A program made the position numbers and the translations under genes. A DNA stretch of 5,225 nt from the NCBI GenBank assembly GCA_017521065.1, contig JAFXEA010000044.1, positions 1-5,225 on the forward strand, given 5' to 3'. The notes under the pieces are model-generated. The model was not told the DNA's origin and made no database searches. It saw only the letters and a list, made by a program, of their open reading frames with translations. The stretch is from Kiritimatiellia bacterium. Its GTDB lineage: Bacteria; Verrucomicrobiota; Kiritimatiellia; RFP12; UBA1067. Numbering within the stretch: the stretch's first letter is position 1; each line of letters starts with the position of its first letter. Of the stretch, positions 1-5,225 are shown piece after piece.

Positions 1-782
1 ACACCAGGTTCAGACAATTCCAAAACAGTACTGGGATTGAGGTGCAACGTACCGTTAAACGGCATTGTGGCAAGAATCCGCATCGTCACACAACGGTTTG
101 AGGCTATAGCTTCCTGATGATCTGATTCGGTCAGTTTATGGACGCTTAGGTCCATATTTCCGTAGAATCCCTCAAGGCTGCCTGAAAACGCAAACACGGT
201 ATTGGTGGAGTCCCCTGAAGACTTACCCTCGCTCCGATTAAAAACGATTCCCGTATCTTCCGCCCCGGAAAAGGATCCTCGGAACGTCATAGCAGGACTT
301 GTTTTCTGCTGCTGATTGGCATAACACCAGAACATATTATCGATAGGCGCTGTAACAACAATGGGACCTTCAAGTATTGTTCCCTTAGCATAGAAATTAC
401 CGAGCTTGCCGCTATGAAGCGTCAACTTTGGAAAAGAAAAGACTGCATCGTTCTTTCCGTTGTTGGCAAGAGCCAGTACACCCCCTGCTACCTTGAAATT
501 GGCTGACTTAAGAGTCGTATCAGAATTATTCAGCGTCCGGAGATTATCTTTACTATGAACAAACTCATATTGAGACGCTTCATTACTGAGAGGAGTTATG
601 CCCTTCGTCCACTTCGCAGCATTCGTCATTGAAGAGTGCCCGGCAGTATCACTTCCAGTGCCGATAAATTCTATCGTCTCAAGCGCCTCTGCCGAAGAGA
701 GGCATGCAACCATTCCTGTCAATGTGAGGGAAAAGAATAATCTTCCATTTCGGCTCTTATTCTGCATTTTTTTTTTGTTCAT
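1..782 (-). CDS. Secreted beta-strand-rich (autotransporter-type) surface protein, 3' end beyond window
   Basis: Open minus-strand frame from an ATG at 782-780 to the left edge, giving 260 residues with no stop, so the gene is partial. The start MNKKKMQNKSRNGR is a basic n-region, followed by a hydrophobic stretch (about residues 15-27) and a likely signal-peptidase I site after AEA (about residues 31-33), so the product is exported. The mature part is rich in Gly, Ser, Thr and Asn and has recurring short strands of the pattern F-x-G-x-[LF], for example TFRGSFSG, FAFSGSLEG and MPFNGTLHLN. This pattern resembles autotransporter-associated beta-strand repeat proteins, which are often very large in PVC bacteria; a C-terminal autotransporter or anchor domain would lie outside the window. 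The start is supported by GAGGAG five bases upstream. It begins 32 bases after the propeller gene stop, so the two are probably co-transcribed. The family call is inference; the ORF and signal peptide are directly visible. Confidence 0.75.
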   Translation of the reverse strand, partial: MNKKKMQNKSRNGRLFFSLTLTGMVACLSSAEALETIEFIGTGSDTAGHSSMTNAAKWTKGITPLSNEASQYEFVHSKDNLRTLNNSDTTLKSANFKVAGGVLALANNGKNDAVFSFPKLTLHSGKLGNFYAKGTILEGPIVVTAPIDNMFWCYANQQQKTSPAMTFRGSFSGAEDTGIVFNRSEGKSSGDSTNTVFAFSGSLEGFYGNMDLSVHKLTESDHQEAIASNRCVTMRILATMPFNGTLHLNPSTVLELSEPG

Positions 783-787
783 GGCAA

Positions 788-793
788 CTCCTC
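788..793 (-). promoter_or_regulatory. Ribosome binding site of the partial surface-protein gene
   Basis: GAGGAG on the minus strand, followed by five bases (TTGCC) and the ATG at 782-780. It is close to the consensus anti-Shine-Dalgarno match. It decides the start in favour of this ATG over the in-frame ATG at codon 6 (767-765), which is preceded only by a run of ten A. Confidence 0.7.
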
Positions 794-814
794 GTTTTTT
801 AATAATGAAAACAA

Positions 815-2104
815 TCACTTGATATCGAAGAAGTAAACCTGACGGGAACCTTCATGGACTGAATTGAAGGCAATCTGCTTTCCGTCCGGACGATAGCGCG
901 CATGGAGATCGCAGCGCCAATGCGTTGTGCGATATTCTTTGGGAACATAAAACGATCCAATGGGCTTCGTTATTCCGTCAGAAAGGCGCACAAGAATCCA
1001 CGGACGCTCAAAGTTCTTCGTCCAATACGTTTCTCCACTCATGAACTTGCCGTCAGGAGAGTAGAGGCAGTGCCAATCCCAGTCAAGGGCGCCGCCGCCG
1101 ATACGGCGAACCTTTTCCTCTTCACCAACTGTGAACTCCACAGGGCTCCAGTCAAAACGCGAACCGGGCTCGCGCTTCTCACCGTTCCATACGGCGGTGA
1201 CGAGCAGCTTGTGGCTTCCGTCCGGAGCCCAGTTGAAATGGCTGCCCTTCCAACCGTCCTTGAAGCAGCGACGCAATTCCGTGCCGTCACTATTGACTGT
1301 CAGGCTGGTCGTCTCCCAAGGGGAAGTTTTATGGATTTTCTTATCAAACCAGTTGATGGAGCGTGCAAGAAAGAATATCTTGGCATCATCCTTGGAGATG
1401 ATTGTATGGCAGAAATATGCGAGCGGACGCCCCGGCTTACCCTTAACCTCTTCAGTAGCGGGCATAAGGCGGCGCGCTGCGGCGACGGAAAGGATTAGTT
1501 TCGTTTCGCCCGTCTTAAGATCCATCTTCCAAAGCCCGTCGTCCTCAGGCCACTCGACCGTCTCACGCGGATCCTGCCCGTCGCCGGCGTAGCCGTAGTC
1601 GGGGCGGACAATCGAAAGACGCGCATAGTTGATGGAAAGCGCCCATTTCATATCGGTCGACACAGCCGATATAGGCATCGGCAGCACGCGCTCCTTCTTC
1701 GTGCGCCAATTGATCACCACAGCCTTGAACTTTCCGTCACGGACATCGTTGAAAATAATTTCGTCGTCATTGAGCCAATGCGCCATCGTAGCCTCCTGAA
1801 AATTCCAGCAGGCGGTCGTCGTAACGGGAATGAATTTGTTGCCGTCCTTGAGATCGACGAGTCCAAGCGTACACCTCTCACCCGCTTCGGGGAGCCTTCC
1901 GTTAAGATCGGTTCTGAGAACGCTCACATACCGCTGGTTGGGACTCCAAGAATTGATCCCATAGTAGCTGGCGAGCAAATGTTCATGCGGACCGGACGTA
2001 ACGGCATACGGTTTTCCCCACTCCGGAAATGAAGCCGGCTCTTCGGCATTAACCGCGAAAACGCTAACAGCCGTCATCAATGCCGCAATGTATTGGAGTT
2101 TCAT
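815..2104 (-). CDS. Secreted TolB/oligogalacturonate-lyase-like beta-propeller protein
   Basis: 429 residues. MKLQYIAALMTAVSVFAVNA is a clear signal peptide with cleavage likely after VNA (residue 20). The remainder is a beta-propeller of WD40/PD40-like blades: NxDGT or PDG turns recur at NSDGT (271-275), APDGS (293-297), SPDGK (349-353) and RPDGK (405-409), each followed by a hydrophobic strand. The C-terminal part contains GSHFNW (287-292), DWHCLYSPDG (343-352) and WRCDLHARYRPDG (396-408), giving His289, His345, His395 and His401 at positions where PL22 oligogalacturonate lyases carry the base and Mn-ligand histidines. PL22 enzymes cleave unsaturated digalacturonate by beta-elimination, but most are cytoplasmic and about 390 residues, while this one is exported. 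A non-catalytic binding propeller is an alternative. It lies 47 bases after the GH42-like gene and has its own possible promoter in that gap. Fold is confident, lyase activity is inference. Confidence 0.75.
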   Translation of the reverse strand: MKLQYIAALMTAVSVFAVNAEEPASFPEWGKPYAVTSGPHEHLLASYYGINSWSPNQRYVSVLRTDLNGRLPEAGERCTLGLVDLKDGNKFIPVTTTACWNFQEATMAHWLNDDEIIFNDVRDGKFKAVVINWRTKKERVLPMPISAVSTDMKWALSINYARLSIVRPDYGYAGDGQDPRETVEWPEDDGLWKMDLKTGETKLILSVAAARRLMPATEEVKGKPGRPLAYFCHTIISKDDAKIFFLARSINWFDKKIHKTSPWETTSLTVNSDGTELRRCFKDGWKGSHFNWAPDGSHKLLVTAVWNGEKREPGSRFDWSPVEFTVGEEEKVRRIGGGALDWDWHCLYSPDGKFMSGETYWTKNFERPWILVRLSDGITKPIGSFYVPKEYRTTHWRCDLHARYRPDGKQIAFNSVHEGSRQVYFFDIK

Positions 2105-2114
2105 TGTATATTCA

Positions 2115-2120
2115 TCCTTT
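2115..2120 (-). promoter_or_regulatory. Ribosome binding site of the propeller gene
   Basis: AAAGGA on the minus strand, ten bases upstream of the ATG at 2104-2102. The spacing is slightly long but the site supports the start that yields a complete signal peptide. Confidence 0.5.
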
Positions 2121-2140
2121 CTTAGTTAAATAGCCCTTCA

Positions 2141-2169
2141 ATTATAACACATCAATCGATTTTAACAAG
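2141..2169 (-). promoter_or_regulatory. Possible internal promoter for the propeller gene
   Basis: On the minus strand TGTTATAAT (2149-2141) is a perfect extended -10 (TGn plus TATAAT). TTGTTA (2168-2163), four of six bases matching the -35 consensus, lies 16 bases upstream of the hexamer, inside the end of the GH42-like gene. A start near 2134 would give a leader of about 30 bases before the propeller ATG. This could let the propeller and the surface protein be expressed apart from the upstream genes. Sequence match only. Confidence 0.4.
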
Positions 2170-3996
2170 ACGCACTGCCATGGGCGACCATGCAGGAATT
2201 GTCGGCAGCTTGAACGAATCGCCTTCACCAATCAACGAGTAAGATCCTGTCGCCGCATCCAAAACTTCGGCACGATACATTCCGTCAACCGTCAGGCGGG
2301 CATCTGTAGAATCATCAAAATCCATATTGAATAGAAATACCGCGCGTTCCGTCCCTTCGGCTGAATCCCAAGTGCTCTGCGCCATCCGCACCGCTGTATC
2401 AACACGTGAGGGCATTCTTCCGCCGCACAGCATATCCATGCTGTTTTTGATGCGCAAGCTTGCCTCCAAGCCCCATACATCGTTGTTCCATCTTCCATCA
2501 TTATCTTTACAGAATACAGCCGCTTTATCCGTCTTCAAAAGCTTGCGTTTCAGGATACGCTCCACTTCAAGTGCCGCCGATCCGTCGGCAACCACACCGC
2601 GCTTCAGCCATCCTTCAATTTCCTCCACAGACATCGCACGCACACCCTTGTACGTCAAGAGCAGAAGCGACGCACCTCGCTCCCTGAAGGTGAAGGGAAT
2701 TCCAAGATACATAAGAGGTCTCCACCCATCCACTCCAAGCAGTGAAATTTCCCGCATACTGCGGCGGGGTTCGTTCTTGAGCCATATGTCTCTCGAAAAG
2801 AACGGATACACCCCTATCTGACGCGTACCGCGCACCAATGCGTACATATGCTGAAGTTCTCCGTCTCGCTGATGCATATACGAGACAATTGCATTTTCCT
2901 TGAGCTGTTCGTCAAGGTTGGGCTTGATTGCATCGTACGTTATACCGTCGGCTCCTGCGAGACCGAGATTGAGCGCCGCCTCAAGAAAAGTTATTTTCAT
3001 CGATTTCGTACGGCGGTTATAGGGACACGTCACTTCCTCGGTAAGGTTAATGACTCCCGGTCCCTCCGTCATTGCACAGAGCCGACCAATCGAGATGTTC
3101 TTCATCAGGATACTGTCATAGGCATACGGGGTAAAATCGTTATATACGCCGCTGCCATGGCGAAAATATACGACGCCGTCCCGGTTGCGCCCCTTCTCGA
3201 TCCAGCTCTTGAAATCCGGTGGCGCATAGCCGTGCCCGCCGGGATTGCACACCATGTATCCGATCGCGATCGAATCATCCACCGCATGAACGGCATCAGC
3301 AGCGGCGGATGCGATGTCGGTAAGCGCACGGCTAGAATAGTCCCGCCACGCACGGCGCACATTCACTCCATTTACCGTACTGCCGAGACGGATCGCCTCA
3401 ACAAGCTCCTTGCGGGGAATTTCGACACCTGATTCAACGGCAAAACGCGCAATGCAGGAATCGCAAAAGCATGCGTAATCGACCGGAGGATGGTGCGGCA
3501 TACGGAAGTCGTCGTCGAACCAGATCACTGAAGGTTTGAGTGCGGCGTATTTCCTGAACAGATCCTTTATGTAGGCGAGAAATTCGGGCGAGCGTGGGCA
3601 CGCATTGTTTTTTGCCGTAACTCCGTTCGCTCCCGTCATCTTCGGCATGCCGTTTGAGAAAGTCCATTCATCTTTATGTCCGATTGTCGAGCTGAGGCAC
3701 ATCTGCATATCGATGTTTTTGGACTTGAAGAAGTCGCTGAACTCTTTATGATTTGCAAACTCCCGCACTTGAGGCTTGCCGATTTGAAGACCGACGAACG
3801 TCGCGACGATGATGCCGTCGCGAAACGAATTGGGATATTTTTTACATGCGGCGTCAATCTTATCACGCTCTACGGCAAAAACGCGATGATGTTGCCTGAA
3901 ACGAGGAACTGCAGTCTCTTGCGCCAGAGCACATACAGCAAAGAGCGTAATCGATGAGAACAAACCAATCTTGCATTTCACGTACTTGCTGTTCAT
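2152..3996 (-). CDS. Secreted GH42-like (clan GH-A) glycoside hydrolase-like protein
   Basis: 614 residues from the ATG at 3996; a GTG directly before it (3999) would add one residue and has equally good spacing to AAGGA (4010-4006). Numbering here is from that GTG. A signal peptide ends near ALAQE (about residue 27). Residues about 35-370 look like a TIM barrel: VIWFDDDF (158-165) sits at the expected beta4 end, and LGLAGADGITYD (345-356) resembles the late-barrel segment of GH42. Cys177, Cys179 and Cys182 (CFCDSC) have the C-x-C-x-x-C spacing of the GH42 zinc site, with Cys101 as a possible fourth ligand. Residues about 430-490 resemble the GH42 trimerisation domain, and 550-615 a terminal beta-sandwich. 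Glu321/Glu322 are candidate nucleophiles. The usual Asn-Glu acid/base pair is replaced by Asp residues (162-164). GH42 enzymes are beta-galactosidases; the substrate here is unproven. Follows the truncated GH105 gene by about 100 bases. Confidence 0.65.
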   Translation of the reverse strand: MNSKYVKCKIGLFSSITLFAVCALAQETAVPRFRQHHRVFAVERDKIDAACKKYPNSFRDGIIVATFVGLQIGKPQVREFANHKEFSDFFKSKNIDMQMCLSSTIGHKDEWTFSNGMPKMTGANGVTAKNNACPRSPEFLAYIKDLFRKYAALKPSVIWFDDDFRMPHHPPVDYACFCDSCIARFAVESGVEIPRKELVEAIRLGSTVNGVNVRRAWRDYSSRALTDIASAAADAVHAVDDSIAIGYMVCNPGGHGYAPPDFKSWIEKGRNRDGVVYFRHGSGVYNDFTPYAYDSILMKNISIGRLCAMTEGPGVINLTEEVTCPYNRRTKSMKITFLEAALNLGLAGADGITYDAIKPNLDEQLKENAIVSYMHQRDGELQHMYALVRGTRQIGVYPFFSRDIWLKNEPRRSMREISLLGVDGWRPLMYLGIPFTFRERGASLLLLTYKGVRAMSVEEIEGWLKRGVVADGSAALEVERILKRKLLKTDKAAVFCKDNDGRWNNDVWGLEASLRIKNSMDMLCGGRMPSRVDTAVRMAQSTWDSAEGTERAVFLFNMDFDDSTDARLTVDGMYRAEVLDAATGSYSLIGEGDSFKLPTIPAWSPMAVRLVKID

Positions 3997-4005
3997 CACT
4001 TATCT

Positions 4006-4010
4006 TCCTT
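4006..4010 (-). promoter_or_regulatory. Ribosome binding site of the GH42-like gene
   Basis: AAGGA on the minus strand. It lies nine bases from the ATG at 3996 and six bases from an adjacent GTG at 3999, so it cannot by itself decide between the two starts, which differ by one codon. Confidence 0.5.
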
Positions 4011-4047
4011 TTTGAGACATCTGATACTAACCTTTAAATCCTCGATA

Positions 4048-4073
4048 GAATCCGCTAGGATTCATGAAGCTTC
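4048..4073. repeat. Two adjacent small palindromes in the spacer
   Basis: GAATCC-GCTA-GGATTC (4048-4063) is a perfect six-base inverted repeat with a four-base loop, and GAAGCTTC (4066-4073) is a perfect eight-base palindrome two bases further on. They lie between the truncated GH105 ORF and the GH42-like gene. There is no U-tract on either side, so they are not a convincing intrinsic terminator. They could form an operator or be chance. Confidence 0.3.
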
Positions 4074-4099
4074 GGCTCGACAAGATCATACGGACAGAC

Positions 4100-4723
4100 C
4101 TAGAGCGCGACCAGCTGATTGGATACGGAAGGGAGACAGGTGCCGATACGTTCGAACACTGCCACAGCACCGCTTTCAGCGCACATCGCAAAGCGCTCCG
4201 TTCCATTTCTGCGGACAGTGCGCGAGACGATAGAAATCGCTTTGGCATCCGAAGGGGTACGCACAGGGTCGTCGGCATAGCGAAGCCCCATCTCCTTCGC
4301 CCGCTTCTCACCCGTAAGAATCGCCACTTCGAGCGGTGCTGCACCGAACACATTGAAGTCGACGTGACGCGGTTTTGTTACCTTGTCGGCCTTTGCCCGT
4401 CTCGGTAAAAACGGATCAAATTTTTCACAAAGTTTTATCTTGAGATTGCGCTGGCTCGTCAAAAGCGCGTATTCTATCGCGTTCACCCATAGGCTCGCAA
4501 CGGAATATACCACATACTTACCTCCCCCATACGGCCTATTTGCGGAAAAGCCTTTGGGATTGTATTTCTCAGGTTCAGTTGACATAAACTGCTCAACAAC
4601 TTTACCGCCAATTGTCTGCGGTTCCAACCCTTTTGGCCAATTTCTAAATGCATCAGGAACGGAATTAGCCTTAAGATAAAACGAAGCAATAAAAATAAAA
4701 ACAACAATCAAGATTCTATTCAT
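4100..4723 (-). pseudogene. Truncated GH105/GH88-type unsaturated glycuronyl hydrolase
   Basis: 207 residues from the ATG at 4723. GAGGA seven bases upstream and a signal peptide (MNRILIVVFIFIASFYLKA) support this start over a longer one at 4882, whose first 53 residues look non-coding. Residues about 24-151 match the N-terminal half of the GH105/GH88 alpha/alpha barrel: YVVYSVASLWVNAIEYALLT (70-89), LKIKLCEKFDPFLP, then HVDFNVFGAAPLEVAILTG (110-128) and AKEMGLRYADD (142-152). Family members are about 350-400 residues and next carry the W-x-D-D/T segment with the catalytic Asp. Here the similarity ends near residue 152, and 55 residues of a different character run to a TAG at 4100-4102. Neither other minus frame restores the missing half, so this looks like a deletion or recombination rather than a simple frameshift. 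Intact enzymes remove unsaturated uronic acid from oligosaccharides made by pectin lyases. As it stands the product is probably inactive. Confidence 0.65.
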
Positions 4724-4730
4724 CTCAAAT

Positions 4731-4735
4731 TCCTC
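4731..4735 (-). promoter_or_regulatory. Ribosome binding site deciding the start of the truncated GH105 gene
   Basis: GAGGA on the minus strand with seven bases to the ATG at 4723-4721. This places the start at the signal peptide MNRIL and rejects the 53-codon longer reading from 4882. Confidence 0.65.
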
Positions 4736-4758
4736 ATTGACTTTTCTTTCTCTTCCGC

Positions 4759-4893
4759 TCACGCTGCGAATGATATCATACCGGTCTGTTTCGCGCAATG
4801 ACCAGGAGGATTTTCTTGCAACAGCGCCACAATCCACGCCACGACGGAAACCATCGCGCCGCAAACCAATAACGCTGCCCACACCTTCATCAT
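4759..4893 (-). CDS. Possible small single-span membrane peptide (44 residues)
   Basis: A short frame beginning with two consecutive ATG codons (4893 and 4890) and ending at a TGA at 4761-4759. Residues about 4-25 (KVWAALLVCGAMVSVVAWIV and on) form one strongly hydrophobic segment, long enough to span a membrane, followed by a polar tail. It ends 35 bases before the truncated GH105 start. No Shine-Dalgarno sequence precedes either ATG, and the predicted transcription start (about 4899) is only about six bases upstream, so translation would need to be near-leaderless. It may be a real small protein, a leader peptide, a remnant of a larger membrane protein, or chance. I do not recognise a family. 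Confidence 0.25.
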   Translation of the reverse strand: MMKVWAALLVCGAMVSVVAWIVALLQENPPGHCAKQTGMISFAA

Positions 4894-4905
4894 AAATATA
4901 TGCAA

Positions 4906-4914
4906 ATTATACCA
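4906..4914 (-). promoter_or_regulatory. Extended -10 promoter upstream of the locus
   Basis: TGGTATAAT on the minus strand, a perfect TATAAT with the TGn extension. No good -35 hexamer is visible at 16-18 bases, which is usual for extended -10 promoters. Transcription would begin near 4899 and give a leader of about 175 bases before the truncated GH105 start. It lies just after the TGA (4921-4919) of the interrupted frame to its right. Confidence 0.5.
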
Positions 4915-4918
4915 AAAT

Positions 4919-5225
4919 TCATCTTCCGTCGCGCAGTTCTTCAAGATGCTTCCTGCGCTGGGCGGATTCTAGACTTTGGGTTGAGTGGATGATGCGACGG
5001 AATGCCGCCGCGCTGTCTACGGAAGCTGGCGGTGATACCGTTGCCTTTGGTGTGCAGGAATGTGCATACCGCTTTTCGCCGTCTGCCACACGATTCTAAC
5101 GAGCGCATTGCATCCCACAATTTGCCGCCGTCCCCCCCAGTCCTGATGGACACATTGCATGCGTCCAACCTACTGCCACAAAATGAGAATTCGCATCAGA
5201 ACAGTTCTCTCGCTTTTGATGAGAC
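4919..5225 (-). other. No intact gene; possible decayed 3' end of an upstream gene
   Basis: About 300 bases without a supportable gene. The minus-strand frame that ends with the TGA at 4921-4919 is open to the right edge except for one TAG at 5098-5096. Its last 58 residues have coding-like composition, ending in a charged helix-like stretch (SLESAQRRKHLEELRDGR). A run of seven G (5138-5132 on the minus strand) lies just upstream. This could be the degraded or frameshifted C-terminal end of a gene entering from the right, or non-coding sequence. No tRNA fold or terminator with a U-tract was seen. Confidence 0.3.

Noticed and set aside
598..822. Plus-strand 74-codon frame with a hydrophobic stretch
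   Set aside because: The hydrophobic residues come from the antisense of the signal-peptide region and the A10 tract of the minus-strand surface-protein gene.
902..1498. Plus-strand 198-codon open frame
   Set aside because: Lies wholly opposite the propeller gene, has no recognisable motif or RBS, and has a composition typical of an antisense shadow.
2848..3432. Plus-strand 194-codon open frame
   Set aside because: Antisense to the GH42-like barrel, no domain or signal recognised; the minus-strand reading has clear family features.
4048..4063. Intrinsic terminator after the GH105 remnant
   Set aside because: Six-base stem, moderate GC content, no T-run following on the minus strand.
4064..4408. 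Plus-strand 114-codon open frame
   Set aside because: Opposite the GH105 family-matching region; no motif, no RBS of note.
4724..4882. N-terminal extension of the GH105-type ORF to 4882
   Set aside because: The extra 53 residues are Arg-rich with no family match, would bury the signal peptide inside the protein, and the internal ATG at 4723 has a good RBS.
4941..5168. Minus-strand 75-codon ORF with TTG start
   Set aside because: No RBS, no family, and a competing frame in the same stretch has more coding-like sequence; not supportable as a gene.
5198..5208. AGAACAGTTCT inverted repeat
   Set aside because: Five-base arms around one base, no adjoining U-tract or gene start; likely chance.

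Overview
The window reads as a piece of a secreted polysaccharide-degradation locus. All supportable genes lie on the minus strand, so transcription runs from the right edge towards the left. No tRNA, rRNA, CRISPR array, transposase or phage gene was seen. Every substantial gene starts with a Sec-type signal peptide, so the products probably act in the periplasm or outside the cell. The mix of a GH105-type enzyme, a GH42-like barrel, an oligogalacturonate-lyase-like propeller and a beta-strand-repeat surface protein, with no SusC/SusD pair, suggests a gut or sediment member of the PVC group (Kiritimatiellota, Lentisphaerota or Verrucomicrobiota). That taxonomic guess is inference from style and not proven by a marker.

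Layout from right to left. 4919-5225 holds no intact gene; one minus-strand frame across it is interrupted by a single TAG and may be the decayed 3' end of an upstream gene. A strong extended -10 promoter (TGGTATAAT, 4906-4914) follows. A short hydrophobic ORF (4759-4893) lies under it. 4100-4723 encodes the N-terminal part of a GH105/GH88-type unsaturated glycuronyl hydrolase that loses family similarity after about residue 151 and lacks the catalytic half, so it is probably a pseudogene. 4000-4099 is a spacer with two small palindromes. 2152-3996 encodes a 614-residue secreted GH42-like (clan GH-A) protein. 2105-2151 is a short spacer carrying a possible internal promoter. 815-2104 encodes a 429-residue secreted beta-propeller resembling PL22 oligogalacturonate lyases. 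After 32 bases, a gene starting at 782 runs off the left edge; its 260 visible residues look like a secreted, beta-strand-rich, autotransporter-type protein.

The spacings between the last three genes are 47 and 32 bases and all share one strand, so they are probably co-transcribed. Taken together, the family assignments point to pectin, especially rhamnogalacturonan I: PL22-like for unsaturated oligogalacturonides, GH105 for unsaturated glycuronyl ends, GH42-like for galactan side chains. The substrate is inference, weakened by the broken GH105 gene and by an unusual active site in the GH42-like protein. I found no defence or mobile system. The most interesting items are the truncated GH105, the atypical GH42-like active site with a retained cysteine cluster, and the A10 tract at the start of the surface protein.
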